Positions 21,406 through 34,700 of a DNA stretch of 64,000 nt are shown in pieces. The first letter of the stretch is position 1. Each line of letters begins with the position of its first letter. The notes below the pieces were generated by a model that was given only the letters and a program-made list of their open reading frames with translations, did no database searches and had not been told where the DNA came from. A program made the translations under genes and the position numbers. Source of the DNA: Diadema setosum (lineage: Eukaryota; Echinodermata; Echinoidea; Diadematoida; Diadematidae); NCBI GenBank assembly GCA_033980235.1, contig CM067062.1:20890203-20954202 (forward strand), read 5' to 3'.

Positions 21406-23709
21406 GCAATAGAGTATATAACCATAATGCTGTCTCATGACTGGCCCTGGCATTGTGCACAAGTAGTTTGCTAAAGGTAATGAAAAGCTTAGTCTTAGAT
21501 TACTTGTCTGCACATAAAGTGTCAATGGCCACTTCAGCACCATCAAGTGATACTGGTTTTCAAAGACACAATTAAATTGAAAGTAACAAAATTCATTAAT
21601 AATTTTAACACTCGGTATTGGAGGTGGAAAAATGGAAATTGAGAACTTGGGTATGAATAATGCTTTTGTGAAGATTAATGATGATTATCCTTGTGAAAGT
21701 TACTCTTTGGATTTGTTGACAAATTTCTGAAAATAGCACCCTGTAAGTTTGGCTCCCTTATCTAATATCTCACTTTATTCACATGGAGCCAAAATCTGGT
21801 ACAAAGAGAAGGCATGTTGATGCTTACCTACCTAATTGTATACTTAATCTTTGGATTTAGAAGTAATACATTCAAGAATTCTTTTTTTCTTCTTCTTCTT
21901 CTCCTTCTCTTTTTCCTCCCTATAATGACCAGAGCATACTCCTGTTCATCCCAAATAAAGGGATACAGGGTGCTCAATGTATATGACTTTTGCTCACCAC
22001 CAATGTTGGCTACAATAAAATCACCTTTGTATGAGTTTGTCTATGACACAAGTGTTCATTATACAATCTTTACAGTGTCATTGATCCAGTATTGTGCAAA
22101 CCAAAGTTTCTACTAGTGTACAAGTTACAGCCATTGAATGACTACTGTAGTCTTGAAAAAATGGCCAGTTACTACAACTGCCCTATTGCTGGTATTTCAT
22201 GAGGTAATGAAATTTGCCGAATTCTGTATCTATTTTACACATTTTACACAAGGTTCAATGAGATATGAAATCTACTTCATAGTTTAACCACCCTTTAAAT
22301 GTTTAATAAACAAGGCATAAGTCAAATGTGGATTCACTGGCAGAAGAGCCTTACGCAAGATTGATTAATTAAAAAAAAAAAAGAAAGAAGAAATAAATAA
22401 GAGGGGAAAAGGAAAAACAACAACCCAAATGACAATACAAGCTACTAAAAAAATAGCCTGGAGGCAAGGCTAACCAGTGTGGTAATATATGGGTCCATTG
22501 GTGTATGCATGGACACACCATACTAGATACTCAATACAGAGTACCAGCCGAGTACTGAGGTGTGATATCGTAGTCATGATCTGCCATCGAAACTGGTTCT
22601 AAATAACATCACGTATACCACGTATCTGTGAACACAACTGTTGCTGATAATGCTTGCACCCGATTCCAACCCACTGCCCAAAGCCTTTTGCATGGATATC
22701 CTTTATGGAACCAGCACTAAGCTATGACACAAGACTGTGACATCATCACTTCAGTAATTCCTACTATCTGATCTGACACACAAATATACAAATCATAACA
22801 TGGTCAGAATGGCACAAGCAAAATGAAGTAAATGAATTCAGACACCATAACAATTCTTGCACATGGTTGAAACTGCTCTGCATTCAAGCATTAGCAAATG
22901 GTCAGGACTACATGTATTCTACAATCAAAGAGAGTAAAATTCTTTGCATAAGTCACCTCAAACGGTAAACATCAGTCCTCTAACTGATGACCATTGGGGG
23001 AGGTGATTATCATGGGTAAAGATTATAATGATTCTTGTGCCTCCAGCTACTACTTCACTGGGTGTGAACAATGAAACAAATCCTCTGTTGCAGCTCAAGG
23101 CTACACTAGTATATAAATTATACAAAATATATGCACAGAAATTGTCAAAGTCGTAGATTAAATATATACATACACACACACACACAAAACACATCTGGAC
23201 ATGCCATAATATTGGTATATGAATGATAAAGAAGCGCAAAATCACATCAAAAAGTTTGTCATAAAAGGGGAAAGCCAATAGAACAATTACCCAAGTCATG
23301 CTCAACAATCCCTAAGCATTTGTAGTGCCAAAAATCAATTACAGGGGGGTGTCTTCTTTTTTTTTTTAATTTTGAGAGCAAAGTAAGGACAAACAATCAT
23401 TGATACATGGAGTGTATGCAGCAGATTGCAATCATCATGCAATGTGTTTGAAACACATGTTAACATCATACATGTAGTATACCCAGGGAGGTGGATTCTA
23501 CCATTGTCCCATCAGAAACAACAACAACAAAATCTCCTTCTTTGGATCACATAGAATTGTCATAATAGCCTCTTCACATGAAATTACTGGTTACTACATA
23601 AATGTGACAATTTATTTATCCTTGATAAACATTTCAACATGTCCCCAATATAATGCTAAATGGACAGAAGTTAATTGGAATATTTTCAGTTGGACTAATT
23701 GATAAATGT
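21406..23709. other. Intergenic, no gene recognised
   Basis: Pyrimidine-rich run at 21885-21915, poly-A/GAA run at 22370-22410, (CA)n at 23173-23188; nothing coding was recognised. Confidence 0.5.
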
Positions 23710-24141
23710 TTAAAGGTGCATGGTCCCGGTGTTTTAGTCAAATGCGTATGTGGGCGCACGGCGCAAGTTTCCTATAGAGACCTACACTATCGACTCCTCT
23801 TTAGCGCTTACGCTTTGGCCCACTTCCCCGAGTCCAAAGAAGTCCGATTCACTGTAGTCAGTGGTCGGATCACAGTTCAGCTCATGATTCGGATGGGGGG
23901 ATGACAGCTTTAGCAAACTTTTTTTGTGATGTCATAATAACAAGCACATATGCACGCACTGTGGCATTACTACAGACTGCGCGATGCGCAGAGAAGACAA
24001 CGTAAGCAACGTTACTTAGCAACGCCTACGCACTTTACTCTTGATGACAGCTAAACTTCGGTAATCTTCGTATCAATGCTAACACTGATCGGCAGTATCA
24101 TCAACAGCGCCCTCTACACTACCAGGACTATGCACCTTTAA
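23710..24141 (+). repeat. TTAA-flanked MITE, AGGTGCATGGTCCC family, copy 1
   Basis: TTAA at both ends (23710-23713, 24138-24141) with inverted AGGTGCATGGTCCCGGT / ACCAGGACTATGCACCT. A second copy lies inverted at 44378-44831 with the same TTAA flanks, as expected of piggyBac-type target choice. Confidence 0.75.
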
Positions 24142-26920
24142 TATAAGACCTATGATGATCACCATTATTTCAAGGCATATCATACATATAAGATCTCTGT
24201 AGGCTTGAAACAAGAGAATAGAATAATGCAATTAAAAATAGAGTGTTTCTACTATTTTTGTTTTCAACAACTAAGTACAGAGGCTGTGAGTTCTATATTC
24301 TGGGTAAGGAACAAAGGATCATTTCAAGTCATATGACATTTCATTTGGTTTTAATTTAGGATCTATAAAAAAAAAAAAAAACACAAAGATTGATTATCAT
24401 TAATGCACCCGTGGACTAATATCAATTGCTTTATATAGTATATACTGATATCCCTGCAATATGCAAACATTCCCTGGTAAGAATAACTCACATTCAATCA
24501 CATTTCCATTTGTAACATGAAGATCCATAAATGAGAGTAATGCAAAACAATGGCTTCCTAATTGATTCTTCATAATCATAAAATGCTAAGCCTGCTATAA
24601 AGTTAGAAGAGTGGAACCCTATGAATTTGGCATATATATATATATATGTAACTCTTCATCTTAATCTTTTCCACACAGAGAGCAAAAACAAACAACATAT
24701 GTATATAATAGCTGCTTTCACCTTGCGTCATATTCTTTCTCTGTCCCTCCAATAAAGGGACAAGAAGAAAATCTTTGAGACTCCTGGTTTTTTAAATATT
24801 TCATCATACATTGTACATCACAACATGAAAACAAAGGCTTTCAGGGTACTTGTTCTGATTCTCTTATGACTACTTGAAGGAATTAAATTCATCTTTGAGT
24901 ACATGTATGTATGTATGTATGTATCCAAAAGTATTCCTAAAGCTTAAGATTAGTACTTTGATCTACAAAATATGATATCAAAAATGCTTAAATGGATAGA
25001 AAGAGATAGGTAGATAGGTAGACGAGAGAGATGTGAGAGAGATAGACAGAAAAAACAACAACTTGCAGATAAAGACATTGATAGCAAAACCCAGTCTCAG
25101 TAGCTCTTTACTCTGACTAGATACTCAAAGAACATTTTTTTTTAATTGAAATGAATTAGAAAAAAAAATGCCCACAAACGCTGCATTGAAAACAGCAATA
25201 CACATACTGAATCAGGTTATTCCCCTCTACAGTTAAATAGAGAAACATTTTTTACACAAAAGGGAAGGTTATTTTGATTAAAGGTAATGAAATGCTGAAT
25301 AGAGCAAACTTCTCTTAGAAAATGAAATCAACATCACGACAGTATGGCCATGTCGATTTCAGGAAGATATGTGACATTGCGTCCTGTCAGTATAAATAAT
25401 AATTCACAATATTTATAAAGCGCTTACGACATCAAAATGCCTCTCAGCACTGAGAAGAAAGAAAGAAGATACGTTTTCAGAACGTTCAGACATATATTAA
25501 CAGTGTACAATTACCCCCTGCACATTCATTGTACTAAGGCATGCGACTATTGCATGAACAGATAAGTTTTTAGCATAGACTTGAATTTTTCTCTCTAGTC
25601 AGTTTGTTTTACACATTTCAGGTAGATTTTATATTTCACAGCTGAGGGGACATTGACTGAACAGATTGTTGAACAGTAATTAATATTGGGCATTGGTAGG
25701 AGGGACTATCAAAAGTGATTTATTGTTTGACCGCAAATTACGGTAGGGTACAGTATTCCGTTGTTTGCTGCTGAAGATAGACCAGTGCAGTGTTTCTCAA
25801 ACATTTGAAAGATAACAAGAGAATGTTACAGTTAATTTATTCGTGAATTCTCCACATACACTGCTAAACCTAAATATGGGAGCTTAGTACAACAGTATGA
25901 TATACGCTGTAGAAAAATGTAAACAAATGGCCTACTTTCTTAAAGACTGGTACAAGTGTATTAATTCTCAAAGTCCAATGATACACGAGGCTCAATAGGT
26001 TTGTGATTGGTACACAACTGTTTCGATGACACTGTCTACTGATTCAAGACACTGTAACCTGATTTATTCATTTTCTTTAACAGCATTAATGCCATATTCT
26101 AGCCAAAATAATCTTTCAGGAATAACTATTCAATAACTCATATGTATACATCTGACACTTGAAGACACATAAAGCAAAGATGTCTTTAAATGAAGATAAC
26201 CTGTGATAGAAATGCTATGCAAAATGAAGCAACAATTTTTTTTTCTCTCTCTGATAGTAAATCACTGACTGCAAAAAAAAGTATCAAATTTGTTGCAGTC
26301 AAGGTCAATATTTCTGACTTTCAAAAAGCTGAGAGAAATGATTGAAGCACATGCCATTATTATTATTTTTTTTTCGATTACCTCACCCTAATATGGGTTC
26401 CTCTACACACAGTATGTTCTGTTTATTTTTTGATAACACCTTTCATGATACAACCTCTGTCATTATGAAAATATTGAATGTACATCAATGTCCAATGTTC
26501 ATCTGAGTACATTCCAAGTCTGTACTATGCCTGTAATTTTCTGCATCTGAAGATTCACTTTCCTAGTCCTTGAAACCTAAAATTGTCAAACCAAGGGTGC
26601 ATTTTTCCTATCCATGCACTGCTGGTGTCAAACTGCACTGGTGGGTGACATTGCAATGCAATAGGTCATGCCTGGATACCAGTAAAGGTCAATGAATCTT
26701 TGCACTGAAGCATCATGGCAATCCAAGAGATACTCCAAGAGGGGGGCTGGAGTCTTTCAACTACTCGGGACTAACTGCATTGTCCATCCCTTCTGTGTCT
26801 TCTGTGTCACAGGTGGAAGTGTGAGTCACTGTCCTCACAACCTGACTGATACCACTGGGTGATACCAAGTGTCACATCCCCTGGTTGAGCCCTTCCTTGT
26901 CTGATCAGCAGCAGCTTCTT
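24142..26920. other. Region downstream of VPS37-like gene, including its likely 3' UTR
   Basis: AT-rich. The VPS37 stop is at 26921; a minus-strand AATAAA at 26427-26422 is a plausible polyadenylation signal. (GTAT)n at 24904-24924. At about 25396-25740 TATTTATAAAGCGCTTACGAC with ATCAAAATGCCTCTCAGCACTGAG resembles a common interspersed repeat of marine animals, but I cannot name it. Confidence 0.4.
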
Positions 26921-27289
26921 TTATTGAGGGTACGCTGGCAGTGTGGGCATCTGCACCGCACCACCATAGGAAGTCCACCCGCTGCTCTGGGCTGCTCCTA
27001 CCCCCGCCCCTTGAGGAAAATATCCCGGCTGGTGTGCGTTTCCATAGCTACCAGTCCTTGGTGGGAGAGCAGGGGCGGGGCGGGTAGGAGACGGAGCATG
27101 GGGCATCGCCATGGACGACGCCATGTTATGAGACGGGGTTGGGGTAGTGCCGACGGCGCTGGACTTCAACAGTTCTTGCATTTTATCAGACTTGATGCGA
27201 CGTATGTGCGCAAGCATGCGCCGATCACTGAACTGTTCTAAAAAGTCCGTCAGTGGGATGTTTCCGCTCAAAAATTCCTCGGCAATCTC
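26921..27289 (-). CDS. VPS37: VPS37-like exon 4 with stop
   Basis: Acceptor cactttgcag. Encodes EIAEEFLSGNIPLTDFLEQF, RRMLAHIRRIKSDKMQELLK and the Pro-rich tail; TAA at 26923-26921. Confidence 0.87.
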   Translation of the reverse strand, partial: EIAEEFLSGNIPLTDFLEQFSDRRMLAHIRRIKSDKMQELLKSSAVGTTPTPSHNMASSMAMPHAPSPTRPAPALPPRTGSYGNAHQPGYFPQGAGVGAAQSSGWTSYGGAVQMPTLPAYPQ

Positions 27290-30200
27290 CTGCAAAGTGT
27301 GTGAAGATATGAAACAAACAATGTCATTTACAGCAGCCACCCACTGTTTCACATTCATAAAATAAAGAATATACTGATCTTGCATCCATTTATACATCAC
27401 ACAGGAGCACTGCACACTCATCCATTCTACAGAACTAACAATACTGACTATTCCTACAACATGTAGTTCATTCTTTATGTAGAGTGGTTTATGTCACAGT
27501 TTTATGTGTTTGCATGTTTCCCTTTCTAGATGAATATGTCTGTGTGAAGAACCAGTCATTCACAATGGCTACCCACTCAACACAACATATACGGTTTCTT
27601 GGATAACAATATTGATTCTTTATCAGTGATTTCTATTTCTTTTAATTTTGCCTGCTTGTTCTAAGTTCTGATACAACATTTATTTCATGCTATCAACATT
27701 CTCAGAGATGCTTGCTCACTCTTTAATTCATTTCTCAAATATGAAAGAGCATGTAATTTTAAGAAGGATTCAACATTTATTTGATGAAAATCGGTTTAGA
27801 AATGGCTGAAATATCCAAAAACAAGGTGAAACAAAGAGATCATTATAAAAGGCGTGGCCTGTAGTCTTTTATTATTACCACTTTTTTTTTGATATCTCAG
27901 CCATTGGAAAACCAATTTTCATCAAATAAACGTTGAATCCTTCTTAAAATTACATGCTCTTTCATATTTCATTAGAGGTTTCTCATTATCTCACTTAGGA
28001 ATGTTCAAAACATGAATACCCACCTCAACCAGTACTGTACTGTCCCTTTAATCTTTATGATTTAGTCGTGATTGACATCTACTGCAACTTGCAGACTGAA
28101 TTCATTACAAATCTGTCAAAATTTGCATCTGATAAGAAATCAATTGCAGGAAATGAAGTTAAAAAACTGAGAATTTAGGTTGCCACAGATTGGCAATAAA
28201 CCAATCTTTCTTGAAATCAAAAGTACGAATAGGCTTTCGTTAGATAAGAGAGATATGACCCTTTACCACAGAAGTAATTTCAAGGTCAATGGGACTTAAG
28301 GTTTTCAGACAGGAAGACATCAAAGTTAGGTATACTTTTTGCATCAGTATACATCTTTAAATCAAGGCAGCAAATTGCAAGCTGATCACAAGTTGAAATC
28401 AATCACAAGTCTTTCACAGGGCCTTACAGGAGAACATTTTGTCGGTAACTTTTATAGGGTGCTGTTGAATGTAAGAAGAGAAGCCGTTTACATAATTAGT
28501 GACACAACACCAACCTCTGATTCCTCCTCTGTCTTGGTAGCTGCCGTCTCCAGCATCACCCGCGTTGCATCCACAGAGAAATTCTCATTCAAGGATTCTG
28601 CAATGGGTTTATAGAGGGGATAAAACAATCATGAAATGGCACAGGCCCATCAAATTCTCTTCATGTTGAACATGGCCACCTTCATTAGATTTCTTCTTGT
28701 GGATTCCAGTCTTCATTTAGAACATGCATTTCAAGAATTCACGCATGAAACACAATTCACTCTTACAGCACAATCTAGCAGAATAGTTTTGAGGATGTTA
28801 TCTTACTGTGTACATTTTACCATCATTGCTTTGAAATTCATTATGATGATGGCAGTATTGATGATTATTATCAATACAATGATGATGGTATGATTGCAAT
28901 AACAGTCAATATCGTCACTATAATTGTCTATAATCATCACTGCTGCCACAGGGCTAACTAACTCTTACCTCTGGTGGCCTGTTTGGGCCATTAAAATCTT
29001 GAAATTTTGCCTGAAAATCTTGCATGAAAAAGAAATGTAGTGGCTCGGAGTAAACAGACACATAACAATCCACTTTGAATCTAAACTGCCCAATCGGGCA
29101 AGTAAAAGATCGAGCCTTTCTGGAAATTTAATCACCCCATATCATTTTTTAGTGGCCCTGGGCCATGGACCCCAGGCCACCGATAGTAATGAGCCTTCCA
29201 CCACAACTGCCACTACTTCTCTACACCCAGATTTCTGACATCATGCCCAGTGTATCCAGACCTAATCTTCTCCTGTTCATGTCGTATATCTCCCGTAGCC
29301 TCTTGGCCTCTTCATGAAGGTAAGCCAGCTGTACGCGCCCCTCACTCAGTCTCGTCTGTCGCGACAGGTTGAAGTCCGCCAGACTGCGGTTCTCGGCCAT
29401 GGCCATCTCCTTGTCCACTTGCCTCTGTTTGTTCTGCGGTGCACAGATTTAAAACATGTACACAAAATTGATTTTAGGAAAGGCCTACAATGTATACCGT
29501 AAGTGCACAGAAAGCTATATGTGTAATTATGCTAACAGCACCAGGATGCAGCTGATCTGTGCTTCTGTACGTTGACATTGCATTTGATGATGTGCATCCA
29601 CAATATACAGGAATCTACAGTTGTTGTTTTTTTTTTGTATGTGTTGTTGTTGTTGTTTTCTCCTGGGACTAGTTTAATTCATGGACCTTACGTTTTTAAT
29701 CACCCCTTCAGTTGTATACTTAATGTAAAAATCTGATACACAATCTTGTATTTGTTGTATTTTGGTGTCAAATTTTTGCCTAATATGCATATATATTGAT
29801 TTTCCATGTTCTTTGTTTTTTAGGTATTATATTGCATTAAAAAAAAAAACATGAATGGATGAATGAACCCTGATGAACTGCATTTAATAGTGTCTGTAGA
29901 CAGAAAGCTTGGGAAAAAGCACCATAAATTCAGCCACTGTAAACTTAAAGGTACTAGCCCACATTTGCAAACCCACAAAAATCAAAACTGCATAAAACAG
30001 GTCCAATATGACTTCAAGTACAAGTTATAACAGTAACATACCTCACCTGTTGCTCTTTGTCTATACCATTCGATAAAAGAGAGAAAATCATCGTTTTAAA
30101 ATCAATTTTCAAACCGGGTCAACCCGACCCAAAATCGAATTGCGAGCGCGTGCTAGCTACGTACATTAACTTTATACACATGTATTGCATGCATGTAGTA

Positions 30201-31752
30201 CGCGCGTGGAGCGGAGCTAGCGAGCGTTTTTATACGCATGCATACGGTGCATTTTCATTTATTTCTATGAAAGTAATGGACTAATACCCCTTTCATAAAC
30301 TCATCCTCCTATTATCCGCATAAGAATAATGCGGACAATTCAATAAAAAATGCCTTCACAAACTCTGAAAATAATCCGCATTATTTTTACGAGCGCCCGT
30401 TCTGAAAAAGGCGGATAATCGTCATGGTGACTGCACACGTCCCTCCTGCGGGAAAGACAGGTGACGTTTGACCGCACCCCGGCAATTATCCGCTTTATTT
30501 GGGTTTGCGTTCATAAACTCAAAATCTGGTCCCGATGCTGCTATTATGCGGGTAATAGAAGGGTCGAAATAATGCGCATTATTCTTTCCCCGCTCCGATT
30601 TTACGACCAAATGTTGCGGATATTATCCGCATTATTGAGTTTATGAAAGGAGTATAATTGGAACGAAATTTTGCACAGGTGTTACTGCAATCATACCCAA
30701 ACTCCATGCTAACTATGAGACCAATTGCTGCAGGTTTACAAATGTGGGCTAATACCTTTAATCACATACAATTTGTATGGAATAATACATGTAAAAAGCT
30801 ATAATAAATCCAATGAAAAAACAAAATGAAAAAACAAAAATATGAGTGGATCTCCATCACAGCTGCCAGAAAAAAATTGTACCAGTAAGGTATCCAATTC
30901 AGTGCAGTTGGTTGTGATGTACTATTCCCACAAGCTGTAATCAAAACTCATAGCAGACAGATTCAAGTATATCATATATCAATGATGTATCAAAACAGCA
31001 ACCACACACATAAAACACCTTTACTCTTGATGGATAATGATAGTATGAATAGAAGCAAAGACCTTCAGTTTTTAATACAAAGCACAGTAAATCAATACAC
31101 AGACTACTAACCTCTCAGAAACAAAAGGACACAGCACACAGATGTAACATGTGCCAGTACAACTATATAAGTTTATGCAGCTGCTGGTATACATTGTTTG
31201 TACATCATATGTACATGTACACTGTTTGTGCATGATCATACATTGTATCATCTGCAAGATATTCTTCCCTTGAACACTGCATAAAAATAGAATTGATTTG
31301 CTTTTAACATGGCATCATAAGTTTCAATGACTTCAATACATTTAACACTGGAGAATTACATTGTACTGTAAAACATGATATTTTCGCGGCATGAAATTTT
31401 CGCAAATTGGAACCGACGGCCTTTTTCGCGGCATGACATTTTCACGAGTTGCCTCTAACATTCAATGCATGTATAGTGTAGACAAGAACTTTCACATGCA
31501 TTTTAATATTGCGAATCTTGGCTCTCGCAAAATTCGCGAAATTAAAATGCACTTGAATATTCCTTGTTTTACAGTACATGTACATGTATGTCAGCATACA
31601 TATTGGACACCAGTGCAGCTCATAATTTATCAAGAGTTCCACTGACTCCAACCTGTACGAACAGTCAATATGCTGATTGCAGAATGAATTTCAGATGGCT
31701 ATTCCACACATTGAGGAGATAAAAACAGCATTAAAAAAATAAAAAATAAATA

Positions 31753-31788
<36 letters not shown>

Positions 31789-34700
31789 TAAATAATAAAT
31801 ACAAATATTAGTGTTTACTCATATGAAATGCAGTCATTTCATACAATATGCATATTAACAAGACATTAATGCTTTTAAAGGCTTCTCCATCAGACGGGCA
31901 CCTTGTAGAAAAAGAGCCCACATCTCAACTGATTGAGACCTTTGCTTCTTTGCCGTGGCTGACATGTGAATTACACATTGTAACAAGTGTGACAAATTGT
32001 TGGTACAGTGAAACCCCGTTATAACGAGGTCCGTGGGACCGGCGATATTACCTCGTTATAACTGGTACCTCGTTATAACCGTACGCATCAAAAGCAAAGA
32101 AAAACATAAGCACGACGTCATAATATACCCAACAACGAAAGTTAAGAACATCCTTTGCGTTGTTATTACACAATTATGGATCATTATTATCGAGAGAACA
32201 AAGGGAAATTATTTGTGAATTAGGCGAAAATGTCGGGGTTGAAATAGGTTAATTCTTTATTTTTCTTCCGAAAATCTCTTCGCATAATAGTGCACGTTAT
32301 GTTCTTGAGAAGTATAGGCCTATATTATATTAAAATCACATTGTATAAAATGCGTTGTTTACCTTAACTTGCGAGGTATTTTTACGCTGTTGGTGTCAAG
32401 CGGGAATGCGATAATTTCATGAATCATTTCGGCTGTATTCTTATACAATGTATGATCGTTGCGCCCGAAAGGATTAAAATGCGTTGTTTATTTTCTTCCG
32501 AAAATCTCTTCGCGTTTTGTACATCCGTTCTTGAAAAATAAGCGACAGGATTGAATTTAGAAGGTTGCGATCCTTTTTACGCAGATCTGTTCCTCATAGA
32601 CCATTCTGAAAGAAAGAAAAATCTTCATTGTGAAATGCGTTGTTAAAATTGTGACGATGAACAAACCCAGATCTATTCAAATTGTTAAATGCGTTTGTTT
32701 CTTTTTCTGAACACCGACTAAGTAGCTTAACATGCGTTATTCAACTATTTTTACGCTACTGTCAACCGGCGAGATCGCGATGATTTCAGAGTAACATTCG
32801 TGCGTCGTTTACCGTAAAATGCGAGGTTATTTTACGTTGTTGGTGCCCAGCGGGAATGCGATGATTTCATGAATCATTTCGGCTGTAAATCTTATATAAT
32901 GTATGTTCGTTGCATCAGAAGGGATTAAAGATGCGTTGTTCATTTTCTTAAGAAAATCTCTTCGCGTTTTGTACATCCGTGCTTGAAAAATAAGCGACAG
33001 GATTGAATTTAGAAGGCTGTGATCCTTTTTACCCATATCTGTTACTCGTAGACCATTTTGAAAGAAAGAAAAATCTTCATTGTGAAATGCGTTGTCAAAA
33101 TTGTGATATGAACAAACCCAGATCTATTCAAATTGTTAAATACGTTTGTTTCTTCTTCTGAACACCGATTAAGTAGCTAAACATGCGTTATTCCACTATT
33201 TTTACGCTACTGTCATTCGGCGAGATCGCGATGATTCTAGCAAGTTCAGAGTAACATTCGTGCGTCGTTTACCGTAACTTGCGAGGTTATTTTACGCTGT
33301 TGGTGCCCAGCGGAATTGCGATGATTTCATGAATCATTTCGGCTGTAATCTCATACAATGTATTATCGTTTCGCCCGAAAGGATTAAAGATGCGTTCTTT
33401 ATCATCTGCCGAAAATCCCTTCGCATTGTATACATCCGTTCTTAAAAAAATTGCGACAGGATTGCGTTATTCAACTATTTTTACGCTACTGTCACCAGGC
33501 GAGATCGCGATTTCATTAATTATTTCGGCTATAATCATACACCCGTATTTGCTAACCAGCAAAAGAACTGGAAGTCGGGACTACAAATGGAAAGGATATA
33601 ATGTTGAGTTGCAAACGCATTCCGATTTCCATATTTGCCACGAGTGTCGCTACATGAAAAGTTTTTGAGTGCGTTATCTTTTTGCGCTGTGGTCTGCAAA
33701 ACATTACGCACGCGTGTGATCTCGCGTAAAAGAAAATCGAGTGATTATGTTTAATAATTTAGTAGGAACATCGAATGGTAGTAATGTGTTTTTTTGTGTG
33801 TTTTTTTTTGCGTGGTTTAGAAGAAAACATGGAAGGAACCGTTCTCTGCAAAACGGGAAAAAGACATGGATATCGTGAATTCGATTTTCAATGTTTCATT
33901 TGTCTCGTGTTTGAAAAGCGGCAAGTCAAGAAATGGTACCTCGTTATATCCGATCAAATTTCTTATGTTTTTCTTTATCATGATGCGCCGAAAATGTCCT
34001 CGTTATAACCGGAATCTCGTTATAACCGAACTCGTTATAACCGATTCGTTCTGCCATAGGTTTACACGCAAAGGAAAACGGGACCGACGCGATCACCTCG
34101 TTATAAGCGGTTCCTCGTTATAACCGAACTCGTTATAACGGGGTTTCACTGTATAATCAACTGCTCACTGTTAGCACATGATCAGCAACACTGAAAGAGA
34201 TGGATAACGCAGATTTCCCTGTGCATACACTGTCATGTTTGATATCACATTAAACATCCGTAATGACTGGAATATGCATGACTTCTTGGCAGGAAGCCTG
34301 CTGTGTGAAGGAAAAGGTCATTAGAGTAGTTTTGGTGCAGAGTCAAAAGCTCTCTCACTTGTGTGTACTACATCTGTAGCACTGCTGCAAAGGTGCATAT
34401 GCTGGATACACCTTCACAACCTTATTTCCTCCTAATTTCAAGGCATACTGTACATTGTACATGTACGTATGCTTTAAGTTATTCAAAATGCTTTCATAAC
34501 ACAGCACAATGCTGTATGCCTTTGAAATACATAGTTTTGCGCAAATTTTATCCCACTTTGTCGCAGGTGTATATCATATAATTTGTATTTTTCAAACTTC
34601 CTGAATTCTTATACTACAAGTGAGACTCTGCCTGGGACTGGAAACCCAATACCTGTGAAACTACAGAGCTGCAAGTTAACACAACATCTCTTGGAAGAAG

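Noticed and set aside
22958..23308. 116-residue hydrophobic minus-strand frame
   Set aside because: Hydrophobicity comes from (CA)n and AT-rich sequence; not family-like.
26885..27241. Plus-strand open frame over VPS37 exon 4
   Set aside because: Antisense shadow of a coding exon.
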